Origin: Novosphingobium beihaiense
Lineage (GTDB): Bacteria; Pseudomonadota; Alphaproteobacteria; Sphingomonadales; Sphingomonadaceae
Length of the DNA stretch: 64,000 nt
Assembly (NCBI RefSeq): GCF_022832375.1
Contig: NZ_JALHLG010000020.1
Span: 1-64,000, forward strand
Reading direction: 5' to 3'
Position 1 is the first letter of the stretch. The number at the start of each line of letters is the position of its first letter. The position numbers and the translations under genes were made by a program. The notes under the pieces were generated by a model. That model did no database searches and had not been told where the DNA came from. It saw nothing but the letters and a program-made list of their open reading frames with translations. Shown here one piece after another: positions 16,626 to 26,119 of this stretch.

Positions 16626-17900
16626 ATGGAATACAGCGCGCGCACGCAGGCGCAGGAATGGTCGTCGGGCTGGTCGCTGGTTCTGGCCTCGGCGATCGGG
16701 TTTTCCTTTTTCTCGGTCCTGCTCTCGGCCATCGGCCTGTTCATGGAGCCGCTCCACCGTGAATTCGGCTGGGACAAGTCGGTGCTTTCGGCCGGGCCTG
16801 CGATCGCGACCGGGGTGACGGCGCTGCTCTCTCCCTTTTACGGGGCGATGATCGACCGGTTCGGTTCGCGCCGCTTGGCGCTTCCCGGCATTGTCATCAC
16901 CATAGCGGGCACGGCCATGTTCGCGTTGGCGGATGGCAGCCGCACGCAGTGGCTGATGATGTGGGCGCTTTTCGGACTCCTCCTCACCTCGATCAAATCC
17001 ACCATCTGGACCACGGCGGTCGCCGGAGTGTTCGAGAAGGGGCGGGGGCTTGCGCTCGGGATCGTGGTGGCGGGCACAGCGATCGCGCAGACGGTGGTGC
17101 CGCCGCTGGGCAACTGGCTGATCGCCACGACCGGCTGGCGCGGGGCGTTCTTCTGGCTCGGTGCGGGCTGGGGCGGGCTGACCCTGCTGCTGTGCTGGCT
17201 GTTCCTCTATGACGCGCATGACCGCTATGCGCGCGCAGCCGCCCGGCAAGGAGAGGCCGCCAGAGCGCGCGGCAGCGTATCCCTGCCCGGCCTCACCAAG
17301 GCGCAGGCCTGGCGCAGCCCGGCGCTGTGGATGGTGGGGGCGTCCACTTTCATCGTCATGCTGCTGACGATTGGCCTGGGCATTCATCTGTTTCCCATTC
17401 TCACCGAAAGCGGAGTTCCGCGCGAAACGGCGGCCTGGATGATGTCGCTGGGCGGCATTGCAGGCGTTATCGGCAAGCTCACAACCGGCGCCCTGCTGGA
17501 CCGCTTTCGCCCCAACTGGATCGGCGGCCTCACCATGGGCGTGACGGCGGTGACGTTCTTCATGCTGGACCGTTTCATCGGTTCGACGGCGGCAGTGATT
17601 ATCGCCGTGGTCATCAATGGCTATGCGGCGGGCACGAAGATGCAGATCTGCGCCTTCCTGACGGTCGGCTATGCAGGCATGCGCAACTTCGGTTCGATTT
17701 ATGGCCTGATGTCGGCCCTTGTCGCGCTGGGATCGGGGCTTGGCCCGTTCCTGGCCGGGCGCATCTATGACACTATGGGCGATTATGGCCCGTTCCTGTG
17801 GTTCGGTGTGATCGGCTGCACGGCAGGCGGGCTGCTTCTGATTCTGCTGCCGCCTTATCCCCGGTGGCAACCCGCGGATGACGCTGCGCCTGTCTCTTGA
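16626..17900 (+). CDS. Major facilitator superfamily transporter (monocarboxylate-type)
   Basis: The 424-residue protein has 12 hydrophobic segments, a central cytoplasmic loop around residues 205-230 and a motif-A-like GAMIDRFGSRRLALPG after helix 2. The N-terminal pattern FGWDKSVLSAGPAIATGV resembles oxalate/formate and monocarboxylate-type MFS proteins. The start at 16626 has GGGAGGG about 11 bases upstream. It is convergent with the fatty-acyl-AMP ligase gene. Substrate not determinable. Confidence 0.88.
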   Translation: MEYSARTQAQEWSSGWSLVLASAIGFSFFSVLLSAIGLFMEPLHREFGWDKSVLSAGPAIATGVTALLSPFYGAMIDRFGSRRLALPGIVITIAGTAMFALADGSRTQWLMMWALFGLLLTSIKSTIWTTAVAGVFEKGRGLALGIVVAGTAIAQTVVPPLGNWLIATTGWRGAFFWLGAGWGGLTLLLCWLFLYDAHDRYARAAARQGEAARARGSVSLPGLTKAQAWRSPALWMVGASTFIVMLLTIGLGIHLFPILTESGVPRETAAWMMSLGGIAGVIGKLTTGALLDRFRPNWIGGLTMGVTAVTFFMLDRFIGSTAAVIIAVVINGYAAGTKMQICAFLTVGYAGMRNFGSIYGLMSALVALGSGLGPFLAGRIYDTMGDYGPFLWFGVIGCTAGGLLLILLPPYPRWQPADDAAPVS

Positions 17901-17914
17901 AGGGAACAAAGAAA

Positions 17915-17944
17915 CGGGCCGGAAAGCCTGCGCTTTCCAGCCCG
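17915..17944. terminator. Hairpin terminator between convergent genes
   Basis: CGGGC and GGAAAG pair with CTTTCC and GCCCG around a 6-base loop (17915-17926 with 17933-17944, one C-A mismatch). Position between the MFS and AMP-ligase 3' ends suits a shared terminator; the T-tract is short on both sides. Confidence 0.6.
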
Positions 17945-17968
17945 CCTTTCGTCACCTCGTAAAGCCGC

Positions 17969-19735
17969 TCAGGCGGCGAGCTTGAAGGGTTCGATCTCGC
18001 CCGAGAGGTAGAGCTTCTTGGCCTTGGCGCGGCTCAGTTTGCCCGAGCTGGTGCGCGGCAGGCTCTTGGGCGGCACCAGTTCGACCACGCAGTGCATGCC
18101 GGTGATCGCGCGGACCTTGTCGCGGATCTGTTCGTGCAGTTCGATGCGCTTGGCCGGGTCGGAAACGCGGCAGTGGACCAGCACCGCGGGGGCTTCCTCG
18201 CCGTTTTCCATCTCCACCGAGAACGCGGCGATGTCGCCGTGGTTGAAGCCGGGAAGCTGTTCCACGGCCCACTCGATGTCCTGCGGCCAATGGTTCTTGC
18301 CGTTGATTATGATCATGTCCTTGGCGCGGCCGACAATGAACAGGTAGCCATCGGCCATGTAGCCCATGTCTCCGGTGTCCAGCCAGCCGTCGATCAGGCA
18401 TTCCGCGGTCGCTTCGGGATCGCGGAAATAGGAGTGCATCACGCTGGTGCCGCGGCACCAGACCTTGCCGATGTGGTGATCGGTGAGCGGCTTGCCGTTT
18501 TCGCCCAGGATCGCGACTTCCATGTCTTTCACCGGCTTGCCGCAATTGACGATGGCGCGGTAGCGGGCCGGGCGCGAGAGATCGCGGGGGCTGCCGGACA
18601 GGCGTTCCTCCTCGACTAGCTCGACGCGGATGCCTTCGCCCGGGGGCATGATGGTCACGGCCAGCGTCGCTTCGGCGAGGCCGTAGCTGGGCAGGAACGC
18701 GCTGGCCTTGAAGCCGGCATCGGCAAAGGCATTGACGAAGCTCTGCATTACGTCGGGCCGGATCATGTCGGCGCCGTTGCCCGCCAGCCGCCAGCGCGAC
18801 AGGTCGAACCGCTCGGACACCGCGGTCTGCGTGGAAATGCGGCGGGCGCAGATGTCATAGCCGAACGTAGGCGAATAGGAGATCGAGTTGCCCTCGTTCC
18901 GCGTGATCATGTCCAGCCATGCCAGCGGGCGGCGGGCAAAATCCTCGGTCTTGAGGTAGTCGCCCGAAACCTGGTTGGCGATCAGTGAGAGGAAGCAGCC
19001 GACCAGCCCCATGTCGTGATACCAGGGCAGCCAGGAAATGCAGCGGTCCTGCGCTTCCAGCTCCATACCGTGGCTGTGGGCCGAAAGATTGGCCAGAAGC
19101 TGACGGTGGGTGACGGCCACACCGTGCGGGAAGCGGGTCGAGCCGCTGGAATACTGCAGATAGCAGATATCGTCCGGGCTGAGCTGCGGCAGATCGCAGG
19201 GCGCGGTATCCCTGGCCGCGAAATCGGCCCAGGTGGCATGGCTGCAGCCCTGCCGCGCGGCAGCCGAAGCGGTCATTTCGGCGATTTCGTCCGGGCCGAT
19301 CAGCAGCGCTGGGTCCGAGCTGGAAAGCTGGACGGAAAGCTGCTCGATATAGTTGTCCTTGCCGCCAAAGCTGGTCGGCAGCGGCAGCGGCACCGGCCAG
19401 GCACCGGCATAGACAGTGCCGCAGAACAGGGCGGCGAAGTCCGGCCCGGTTTCGGCGATCAGGGCGATGCGGTCCCCCGGCTTCACGCCGCGCGCGACGA
19501 GCGCATAGGCCACGGCCAGCGCATCCTCGCGCAACTCGCGAAAGGGGTAGACGCGCGCCAGCCTGCCGCGCGGATCGTGAAAATTGAACCCGCGAAGGCC
19601 GGTCGCCGCGTAATCCAGCGCCTCGCCAAATGTTTCGAAATCGGCGAAACGGCGGGGCAAAGCGTCGTCGTTTGGCGTCGGTGCCAGTGCCTGTTCCGAG
19701 TTCGTCACTATGCTGACGGTTTCGGCCATTTTCAT
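17969..19735 (-). CDS. Fatty-acyl-AMP ligase
   Basis: The 588-residue adenylate-forming enzyme has the P-loop LQYSSGSTRFPHGV, the downstream WLPWYHDMGLVG typical of the FAAL/FadD32 group, PSYGLAEATLAV (A5), WLDTGDMGYM (A7) and GRAKDMIIINGKNHWPQDIE (A8). FAALs make fatty-acyl adenylates and pass them to acyl carrier proteins rather than CoA. No acyl carrier protein or polyketide synthase gene lies beside it. It begins at 19735 with an alternative ATG at 19729. It is divergent from recX. Confidence 0.9.
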   Translation of the reverse strand: MKMAETVSIVTNSEQALAPTPNDDALPRRFADFETFGEALDYAATGLRGFNFHDPRGRLARVYPFRELREDALAVAYALVARGVKPGDRIALIAETGPDFAALFCGTVYAGAWPVPLPLPTSFGGKDNYIEQLSVQLSSSDPALLIGPDEIAEMTASAAARQGCSHATWADFAARDTAPCDLPQLSPDDICYLQYSSGSTRFPHGVAVTHRQLLANLSAHSHGMELEAQDRCISWLPWYHDMGLVGCFLSLIANQVSGDYLKTEDFARRPLAWLDMITRNEGNSISYSPTFGYDICARRISTQTAVSERFDLSRWRLAGNGADMIRPDVMQSFVNAFADAGFKASAFLPSYGLAEATLAVTIMPPGEGIRVELVEEERLSGSPRDLSRPARYRAIVNCGKPVKDMEVAILGENGKPLTDHHIGKVWCRGTSVMHSYFRDPEATAECLIDGWLDTGDMGYMADGYLFIVGRAKDMIIINGKNHWPQDIEWAVEQLPGFNHGDIAAFSVEMENGEEAPAVLVHCRVSDPAKRIELHEQIRDKVRAITGMHCVVELVPPKSLPRTSSGKLSRAKAKKLYLSGEIEPFKLAA

Positions 19736-19878
19736 TAACCCGTTGTTGTTATACCATTATTCCTGCGGAAACCGGGGCTTTCTGGCCGGTGTTTGCTTAA
19801 CCGGAGATAACTCGCTGGCTCCGCATGATCCCACGCGCACTCCCCATTCTGAGCGGAGTGTGGCACGAATAGGGCAAC

Positions 19879-20424
19879 ATGCCGGTCCAGCGTCGTAATC
19901 CACAGCCCCTGAATGCCCAGCGCCTGGAGGAATTGGCGCTGGCCTATGTCGCGCGTTTCGCCACGACGCAAGCCAAGCTGCAGGGTTATCTCCAGCGCAA
20001 GCTTCGCGAGCGGGGCTGGGACGGGGAAGAGCCGCCGCCGGTCGAGGCGCTGGTCAGCCGCTATGCCGATCTGGGCTATGTCGACGATGCGGCATGGGCG
20101 CGAATGAAGGCAGGCAGTCTGTTGCGGCGCGGCTATGGCGCGCGGCGCGTGGGCGAGGCTTTGGGGCAGGCCGGGATCGAGGAAGACCTGCGTGCGGAAA
20201 ACCGTCCGGGCGAGGGCGGGCAGCGGCGTGCGGCACTGGTTCTGGCACGGCGGCGGCGTTTCGGCCCTTTCGGGATCGAGGCACCGGACCGGGCCAGAAA
20301 GGAAAAGCAGATCGCGGCGATGCTGCGGGCGGGGCATTCGCTCGACATCGCGCGCCGGATCGTCGATGCCAGCGATCCCGATGAGGTCCAGGCATGGGCC
20401 GAATCGGCATGGGGAGACGATTGA
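19879..20424 (+). CDS. recX: RecX-family regulatory protein
   Basis: The 181-residue basic helical protein has tandem three-helix RecX repeats, e.g. ELALAYVARFATTQAKLQGYL, YADLGYVDDAAWARMKAGSLLRRGYGARRVGEAL and IARRIVDASDPDEV. RecX binds RecA filaments and restrains recombinase activity. In this window it is not next to recA; its stop codon abuts the GTG start of the DUF192 gene, so the two are co-translated. Confidence 0.88.
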   Translation: MPVQRRNPQPLNAQRLEELALAYVARFATTQAKLQGYLQRKLRERGWDGEEPPPVEALVSRYADLGYVDDAAWARMKAGSLLRRGYGARRVGEALGQAGIEEDLRAENRPGEGGQRRAALVLARRRRFGPFGIEAPDRARKEKQIAAMLRAGHSLDIARRIVDASDPDEVQAWAESAWGDD

Positions 20425-20955
20425 GTGCGCCTGAACGCTGCCATGGCCGCCTTGCTGGCGGTTTCCGCTTGCTTGTCCGCCTGTTCGCAAGGCGTGCCGG
20501 ATACCGCGCCCAGCGCCGTTGCCTCGGCGCCTGCAGTGCATCCGGTTTCGGGTCTGCCGGTGGTTCCGCTGACGGTCACGTCAGGCGGCAAGGTTCACAG
20601 GTTTCGGGTGGAAGTGGCCAGCAGTGCGGAAGAACAGGCGAAAGGGCTGATGTTCCGGACCGAGATGGGCGCGGACGAAGGCATGATCTTTCCCGAAGAG
20701 CATCCCCGCCGCGCCGCGTTCTGGATGCGCAACACCGTGATCCCGCTGGACATCATCTATATTGGTACCGATCACCGCATTCTCAACATCGCCGCCAATG
20801 CCGTGCCTTACGACGAAACGCCGCTGCCTTCTGCGGGGCTGGCCAGCGCTGTGCTGGAACTCAATGGAGGCCGGGCGGCGGAATTGGGGATCAATCCCGG
20901 CGATACGGTGAACTGGCAGGCGGTTCAGGGCTCGTCCGGGAAGGAGCCGAGATAG
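20425..20955 (+). CDS. DUF192 family lipoprotein
   Basis: The 176-residue protein has a lipoprotein signal (AVSACLSAC) and a DUF192 domain with EEQAKGLMFRTEM, FWMRNTVIPLDIIYI and VLELNGGRAAELGI. DUF192 proteins are small periplasmic beta-barrels of unclear function. The GTG start directly follows the recX stop with no gap. Its 3' end overlaps the convergent YkgJ-type gene by 31 bases. Confidence 0.9.
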   Translation: MRLNAAMAALLAVSACLSACSQGVPDTAPSAVASAPAVHPVSGLPVVPLTVTSGGKVHRFRVEVASSAEEQAKGLMFRTEMGADEGMIFPEEHPRRAAFWMRNTVIPLDIIYIGTDHRILNIAANAVPYDETPLPSAGLASAVLELNGGRAAELGINPGDTVNWQAVQGSSGKEPR

Positions 20956-21686
20956 CCGGGGCCCTGCCGGATCAGGGCGGCATCGCATCCCGCATCGGTA
21001 AGCATGGTCAGCGTCGGGCGGCGGTTGGTGACGAGGGTCCATGGCCGCGCTTCGGCCGGTTCTTCGCCTCCATCGCGCGCGCCGCGCAGCGTTTCGGACA
21101 GCACGAGCGGCTCTGGCATGTGAACGGCCAGCCCCTCGTTCGCGAAAGCCGCCGAGGACAGGCCCAGCGCTTCGCAAGCCTTGGCGAGGACGGGCACGCC
21201 GGCGAGGACGGCTTGCCGGTGGTCCGCAACGATGCGGGCGGCTTCGGGATCGGCGATGGCGCCATCGCGTTCCAGTACGGGAAGTTCGCTTGCCCAGGCT
21301 TCCGGCGGGCAGAGCCGGTTTTCCGGGCTCATCGCGGTGAAGGGGCGGCTTTCCAGCGGATAGATCCGGCAGATGCGCGGCCGCCCGGCATAGTTGCCGC
21401 AGCGCATGTCCGGCAGCAGGTGCGGGCAGGGGCCGTTGTGATAGGCCACGAGGGTAACGGCAATGCGAAACGGCACCGAACCGCTGATCGCCGGGAACGA
21501 GCGGTCGCGCTGGTGGAGCGCCTGCGGATCGGCGGGATCGGGTTCGCTCACCCAGGGCAGCGCCTCGGCCAGCAGCTGCACGGTGTGCCCGCGCCCGGCC
21601 CAGACGATCGCTTCGTCCACGCTGAGCGTCAGGCGCAGGTTATGGCAGCACTTGCCGCATTGCGTGCAATCGAAGTGGACGGTCAT
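20925..21686 (-). CDS. YkgJ-family cysteine cluster protein
   Basis: The 253-residue protein begins with FDCTQCGKCCHNL (C7, C10, C13, C14) and has a later CPHLLPDMRCGNYAGRPRIC segment; together these are the metal-chelating cysteine cluster of the YkgJ/UPF0153 family, of unknown function. The ATG at 21686 is favoured by GGGGGAAG just upstream; a longer frame to 21749 lacks such a site. It overlaps the DUF192 gene tail to tail. Confidence 0.85.
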   Translation of the reverse strand: MTVHFDCTQCGKCCHNLRLTLSVDEAIVWAGRGHTVQLLAEALPWVSEPDPADPQALHQRDRSFPAISGSVPFRIAVTLVAYHNGPCPHLLPDMRCGNYAGRPRICRIYPLESRPFTAMSPENRLCPPEAWASELPVLERDGAIADPEAARIVADHRQAVLAGVPVLAKACEALGLSSAAFANEGLAVHMPEPLVLSETLRGARDGGEEPAEARPWTLVTNRRPTLTMLTDAGCDAALIRQGPGYLGSFPDEP

Positions 21687-21758
21687 GGCTTCCCCCGGAC
21701 AATTGATGCCTCGTGAAGCCGCCCTAGGCGGGCAGTCCGGCCGCGGCAAGCCGCGCTG

Positions 21759-22211
21759 TTAACGCAAGGGCACGGCAAGCGCGTCCTTGATGACTTCCAT
21801 CGATATGTGCGCCGAGACGTCCTGTATCGCCAGCCGGGCTATCAGCGCCTTGTAGACCGTGTCGTAATTGGCGATGTCCCGCACGGCGAGCTTCAGGATA
21901 TAGTCCGCCTGCCCGGTAAGCCGGTGGCATTCGAGCACTTCGGGCGTATCGGCGAGCACGGTGCGGAACCGCTCCAGCCAGTCGGCGCTGTGCTGCGCGC
22001 GCACGATAACGAAGACCGTCAGCCCCAGCCCCAGCTTCTCCCGGTCGAGCACCGCGACCGTGCGGCGGATGTAGCCCAGCCGTTTCAGCTCCGCGATGCG
22101 CCGCGAACAGGCCGAGGCCGAGAGGCTGACGGCTTCGGCAATACGGTAGACCGGCATTTCGGCATCGCGTTGCAGCAGATCGAGAATGGCAAGGTCGCGG
22201 CGGTCGAGCAT
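21759..22211 (-). CDS. Lrp/AsnC-family transcriptional regulator
   Basis: The 150-residue protein has the N-terminal helix-turn-helix (MLDRRDLAILDLLQRDAEMPVYRIAEAVSLS in outline, with the recognition helix around SASACSRRI) and a C-terminal RAM effector domain (GLGLTVFVIV, GQADYILKLAV). It is divergent from the cysteine-synthase-fold gene, the classic arrangement for Lrp proteins that sense an amino acid and control its catabolic enzyme. Cysteine or a related amino acid is the likely ligand, by inference from the neighbour. Confidence 0.9.
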   Translation of the reverse strand: MLDRRDLAILDLLQRDAEMPVYRIAEAVSLSASACSRRIAELKRLGYIRRTVAVLDREKLGLGLTVFVIVRAQHSADWLERFRTVLADTPEVLECHRLTGQADYILKLAVRDIANYDTVYKALIARLAIQDVSAHISMEVIKDALAVPLR

Positions 22212-22254
22212 GGGACAAATTCCTGAGGCGCTGTGCGTTGGTTTGATCCAGTGC

Positions 22255-22280
22255 ACACGTTTCATGCGTATATAGCGTGT
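22255..22280. promoter_or_regulatory. Possible Lrp-type operator in a divergent promoter
   Basis: An ACACG-N16-CGTGT inverted repeat, AT-rich in the centre, sits in the 179-base gap between the Lrp gene and the PLP-enzyme gene, 44 bases upstream of the regulator ATG. Lrp sites are degenerate, so this is a weak call. Confidence 0.35.
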
Positions 22281-22390
22281 ATTTTCGATTTTTCATGCAC
22301 GAAGGGGCTGGGGAGTGCCGAACATTGCACCCCGCATGCTCCCCGGCACGCCTATCATGCCGCCGCTTCCCATCCTTCAGAGAGACGGCC

Positions 22391-23524
22391 GTGCACAACG
22401 CGTTCAATTCCATGCCTTCGATTTCGACACTCCAGACGGCCAGTGCTGCGGCGGGCGATGCGGCCCGGTCATCGCGTGACTGGCTGGTCTGGGCGGTGGG
22501 CGTGCTCTCGGCGGAACAGTCGCGCTCGGCCGATACGCATCTGATTCCGGTGCCGCTGGCGAATGCGCCGGGGATCGCGCTCTATCTCAAGGACGAATCG
22601 AGCCATCCTACCGGCAGTCTCAAGCACCGGCTGGCGCGTTCGATGTTTCTCTACGCGTTGTGCAACGGCTGGATCGGCCCGGAAACCACAGTGATCGAGG
22701 CATCGTCCGGCTCGACGGCGGTGTCAGAGGCCTATTTCGCCCGCCTGCTGGGGCTGCGCTATATCGCGGTGGTACCGGCCGCGACCGCGTGCGAAAAGAT
22801 CGCGCTGATTGAGGAACAGGGCGGGCAGTGCCACAAAGTGGAAGATCCGCGCACGATCTATGCCGCGGCGGAGCGGCTCGCAGCGCAATGCGGCGGGCAC
22901 TATCTCGACCAGTTCACCTATGCCGAGCGCGCCACCGACTGGCGCGGCACCAACAGCATTGCGATGTCCATCTTCCAGCAGATGCAGGGCGAGGAGCATC
23001 CGGTGCCGCGCTGGATCGTATGCGGCGCGGGCACGGGCGGCACGTCCGCGACGATCGGGCGCTATCTGCGCTATGCCCGCCACAAGACCGGGCTGTGCGT
23101 GGCCGATCCGGCGGGATCGGTGTTCCACCGCCATTTTGAGGACCGCGCTGTGCAGGCGGTGGACGGGTTCGTCTCGCTGGTCGAAGGGATCGGCCGGCCG
23201 CGCGTGGAGCCCTCGTTCCTGCCCGGCGTGGTGGACCGGATGATCGCGGTTCCCGATGCTTCCAGCTTCCGGGCCGCGCGCCATCTCAGCCGCTATCTGG
23301 GCCGGAGCTGCGGCCCGTCCACCGGCACCAACCTGCATGCCTGCCTGGATCTGATCGAAGAAATGGCGGCAGCGGGAGAGAAGGGCTCGATCGTCACGCT
23401 GCTGTGCGATTGCGGCGACCGCTACCGTTCCACCTGTTACAACGAGGCCTGGCTGGAAGAGAAAGGCATGGCTGCCGAACCATGCGATCCGCGCCTTGGC
23501 CGTTATCTGCCGCTGGCGGGCTGA
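22391..23524 (+). CDS. PLP-dependent cysteine-synthase-fold enzyme (probable cysteine or related amino-acid lyase)
   Basis: The 377-residue fold-type II PLP enzyme has the PLP lysine in [15 protein letters not shown], the substrate loop [10 protein letters not shown] and the phosphate-binding loop [12 protein letters not shown]. Cysteine-synthase-family members either make cysteine from O-acetylserine or degrade cysteine. The divergent Lrp regulator favours a catabolic desulfhydrase-type role, as with other Lrp-cysteine lyase pairs; this is inference. GTG at 22391 has AGAGAG upstream; an ATG at 22409 is the alternative start. Confidence 0.8.
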   Translation: MHNAFNSMPSISTLQTASAAAGDAARSSRDWLVWAVGVLSAEQSRSADTHLIPVPLANAPGIALYLKDESSHPTGSLKHRLARSMFLYALCNGWIGPETTVIEASSGSTAVSEAYFARLLGLRYIAVVPAATACEKIALIEEQGGQCHKVEDPRTIYAAAERLAAQCGGHYLDQFTYAERATDWRGTNSIAMSIFQQMQGEEHPVPRWIVCGAGTGGTSATIGRYLRYARHKTGLCVADPAGSVFHRHFEDRAVQAVDGFVSLVEGIGRPRVEPSFLPGVVDRMIAVPDASSFRAARHLSRYLGRSCGPSTGTNLHACLDLIEEMAAAGEKGSIVTLLCDCGDRYRSTCYNEAWLEEKGMAAEPCDPRLGRYLPLAG

Positions 23525-23534
23525 GGAGGAGACC

Positions 23535-25010
23535 TCAGTCCTCGTGCCACGATAGTGGGCGGGCGACGTGTTCCAGCGGCTTGCGTTCGTTGCTGAGGCC
23601 GAATGCCCAGGCGGCGGCCGCTGCGGCGAGCATCAGCCCGGCGGCGAAGAGGTAGCCGATCAGCACTTGCCCGCGCGATCCGCTTTCGATCAGCAGGCTG
23701 AACGCCCAGGGCGCCAGGACACCGCCGATCCCGGTGCCCATGGCATAGAACAGGGCAATGGCGAGCGCGCGGATTTCCAGCGGGAAGCTTTCCGCCACTG
23801 TCAGGTACGCGGATGAGGCAGCGGCGGAAGCGAAGAAGAAGGTGACGCTCCAGCACAATGTCTGCGTGGTGGCATCGAGCAGGCCCGCGTGAAAGAGCAG
23901 CCCCGTCACGGCCAGCAGCACTCCGGATATGCCATAGGTGAACGCGATCATCTGCCGCCGCCCGATCGTGTCGAACAGGCGGCCCAGCAGCAGCGGTCCC
24001 AGCACGTTGCCTGCAGCGAAAGGCAGGACGTACCAGCCCACGTCCTTCGAAGGCACGCCGTAGAAATCGCTGAGCATCAGCGCGTAAGTGAAGAAGATCG
24101 CGTTGTAGAGGAACGCCTGCGAAGCCATCAGCAGCAGGCCCAGTGCCGTGCGGTCCGGATATGTGCGCAGCAGCGTCGAGAATACTTCGCCCAACGGTGT
24201 CGAACGCCGGGCCTTCAGGCGCACCGTCTGTTCCACGGGGGCAAGCGTGTGGCCGGAGGCGGCGATCCGGCGTTCGACGGTTTCGACGATGGCCTCTGCC
24301 GCGTCCGCATGGCCGTGCGTGATCAGCCAGCGGGGGCTTTCGGGCAGATGCCGGCGCAGGAAGATGATCGCAAGGCCGGTCAGCGCACCGAACAGGAAGG
24401 CGAAGCGCCAGCCCAGGTCCACGTCCAGCACCGCCGGATCGAGCACGATCACGGCCAGGCTGCCCGCCACGGCCGCGCCGATCCAGTAGCTGCCGTTGAT
24501 GACGAGATCGGTCCAGCCGCGGTGGCGGGCAGGGATCAGTTCCTGAATGGCCGAATTGATCGCGCTGTATTCGCCGCCGATCCCCGCCCCCGTCAGGAAA
24601 CGCATCAGCGCAAAGCCCGGCAGGTCCCACGTCAGGGCGGTGCCCGCCGTGGCGGTGAGGTAGAGCAGCAGCGTGATCGTGAACAGCCGCTTGCGCCCCA
24701 TCCGGTCGGTCAGCCAGCCGAAGAACAGCGCGCCGGTCACGGCCCCGGCCAGATAGGCGCTGTTGGCAAGCCCCACTTCGGCGGCAGTGAATCGCAGCAC
24801 CGGGCTTTCGCGCAGGGCCGGGGCGACCGAACCGGCCAGCGTCACTTCCAGGCCATCGAGAATCCAGGTGATTCCCAGCGCCACGACGACCAGCCAGTGA
24901 AAGCGCGCCCAGGGCAGGCGGTCGAGGCGGGCCGGAACGCTGGTCTCGACGACGAGGGCTGCGGCGGCGGGCGATTCGGCAACCGGGGCGGAAGGCGGCT
25001 GGGGCTTCAT
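23535..25010 (-). CDS. MFS transporter (sugar-porter / metabolite:H+ symporter type)
   Basis: The 491-residue, 12-helix protein has the motif-A sequence FFGWLTDRMGRKRLF between helices 2 and 3, ARHRGWTDLVINGSYWIGAA in helix 5, PESPRWLI at the start of the central loop and FDTIGRRQMIAF in the second half. These are features of the sugar-porter and aromatic acid:H+ symporter families. Convergent with the cysteine-synthase-fold gene (10-base gap), it may or may not be functionally linked. Confidence 0.88.
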   Translation of the reverse strand: MKPQPPSAPVAESPAAAALVVETSVPARLDRLPWARFHWLVVVALGITWILDGLEVTLAGSVAPALRESPVLRFTAAEVGLANSAYLAGAVTGALFFGWLTDRMGRKRLFTITLLLYLTATAGTALTWDLPGFALMRFLTGAGIGGEYSAINSAIQELIPARHRGWTDLVINGSYWIGAAVAGSLAVIVLDPAVLDVDLGWRFAFLFGALTGLAIIFLRRHLPESPRWLITHGHADAAEAIVETVERRIAASGHTLAPVEQTVRLKARRSTPLGEVFSTLLRTYPDRTALGLLLMASQAFLYNAIFFTYALMLSDFYGVPSKDVGWYVLPFAAGNVLGPLLLGRLFDTIGRRQMIAFTYGISGVLLAVTGLLFHAGLLDATTQTLCWSVTFFFASAAASSAYLTVAESFPLEIRALAIALFYAMGTGIGGVLAPWAFSLLIESGSRGQVLIGYLFAAGLMLAAAAAAWAFGLSNERKPLEHVARPLSWHED

Positions 25011-25109
25011 CGTCCGCCAGTCTACCGGCCGGGCGGCGGGGGATCAAATCGGCCCCAAGTCTCTCAACACGCTTGCCTTGATGGGGGGAGAAGGGCTAAC
25101 GCGCCGCTC

Positions 25110-25511
25110 ATGGGAATCCTCGGCAAGATCTTCACCTGGTGGGACGGCGCCACCATTGGCACCTCGCTCTTCAGCGCCCGCAATGGCGAGCACGTCGGCA
25201 CCGACGCGCAGGGCAACAAGTACTACCGCTCGAACAAGGTGAAAACGCCAGAAGGCTACGACAAGCGCTGGGTGATCTACGCCGGTGCCAACGATGCCAG
25301 CAACGTGCCTGCCGAATGGCATGGCTGGCTGCATCACTCCTATGACGATGTGCCGGAAAGCCACCTGGCGCCGCCGCGGATCTGGGAAGCCGATTACACG
25401 CCCAATGCCACCGGCACCGTGCAGGCCTACCGCCCGCAGGGCGCGCTGGAGCGTGGCGGCCGCCGTGCTGCCGCCACGGGCGACTACGAAGCCTGGTCGC
25501 CGGAAGGCTGA
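25110..25511 (+). CDS. NADH:ubiquinone oxidoreductase accessory subunit, NDUFA12 family
   Basis: The 133-residue protein matches the B17.2/NDUFA12 family: FTWWDGATIGTSLFSAR, GNKYYR, KRWVIYAG and the PAEWHGWLHH motif. In alphaproteobacteria and mitochondria it is a supernumerary subunit of respiratory complex I at the matrix/cytoplasmic side. It lies 11 bases before the DUF2155 gene, an order common in sphingomonads. Confidence 0.93.
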   Translation: MGILGKIFTWWDGATIGTSLFSARNGEHVGTDAQGNKYYRSNKVKTPEGYDKRWVIYAGANDASNVPAEWHGWLHHSYDDVPESHLAPPRIWEADYTPNATGTVQAYRPQGALERGGRRAAATGDYEAWSPEG

Positions 25512-25522
25512 GGACTGGCCCA

Positions 25523-26119
25523 GTGAAACGGGCCGCTGTCTGCCTGCCGCTTTTTGCCTCGCTGTCGCTGCTTGCGGCCTGCGGAGGGGGTGAACCCAAA
25601 CCCGAAGATCAGGAAACCGCCATTCCCGATGCCATCGCGGGGATGCAGGCCGGGCCTGCGCAGGCCGAAAAGGGCCGGCACCTCGGTACGCCGAACAAGG
25701 ACCGCGTGGTCACGCTGGGCGTGCTCAACAAGCGTAACAACCTGACGCAGGATCTGGTGATGAAGCCGGGCGAATCGAAGCGTCTGGGCAATCTCGTGGT
25801 CAAGGTCGCGACGTGTGAGAAGACGCTGCCGTGGGAGCATCCCGCCGAAGAGGGCGCTTTCGTGCAGGTCTTCGTGGAAGAGCGCGCGACGGCCCAGGAC
25901 AAACTGGCCTGGCACAAGGTGTTTTCGGGCTGGCTGTTCAAGAATTCGCCGGGCCTCAATGTCGTCGAGCATCCGGTCTACGACGTCTGGGTCAAATCCT
26001 GCGCGATGAGTTTTCCGGGCGAGGATGCCAGTCCCGCGGCCTCCACATCCTCCAGAAGAGCGGCGAACGCATCGGGCAGCGCCAGAACCTCCCCCGCGCC
26101 GGGGAGCGGCGCGGACTGA
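25523..26119 (+). CDS. DUF2155 lipoprotein
   Basis: The 198-residue protein starts at GTG with a lipoprotein signal (LSLLAAC) and contains the DUF2155 core: LGVLNKRNNLTQDLVMKPGES, a VATCEKTLPWEHPAE segment, WHKVFSGWLFKNSPGLN and VYDVWVKSC. Function unknown, possibly periplasmic. The last 25 or so residues are low-complexity Ser/Ala and are encoded within the 142-base overlap with the convergent aat gene, so they look like recent 3' extension. Confidence 0.85.
   Translation: MKRAAVCLPLFASLSLLAACGGGEPKPEDQETAIPDAIAGMQAGPAQAEKGRHLGTPNKDRVVTLGVLNKRNNLTQDLVMKPGESKRLGNLVVKVATCEKTLPWEHPAEEGAFVQVFVEERATAQDKLAWHKVFSGWLFKNSPGLNVVEHPVYDVWVKSCAMSFPGEDASPAASTSSRRAANASGSARTSPAPGSGAD

Noticed and set aside
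23889..25511. 540-codon plus-strand frame across the MFS transporter and NDUFA12 region
   Set aside because: It is antisense to the MFS gene and only its last 133 codons (from 25110) are the real NDUFA12-type protein.
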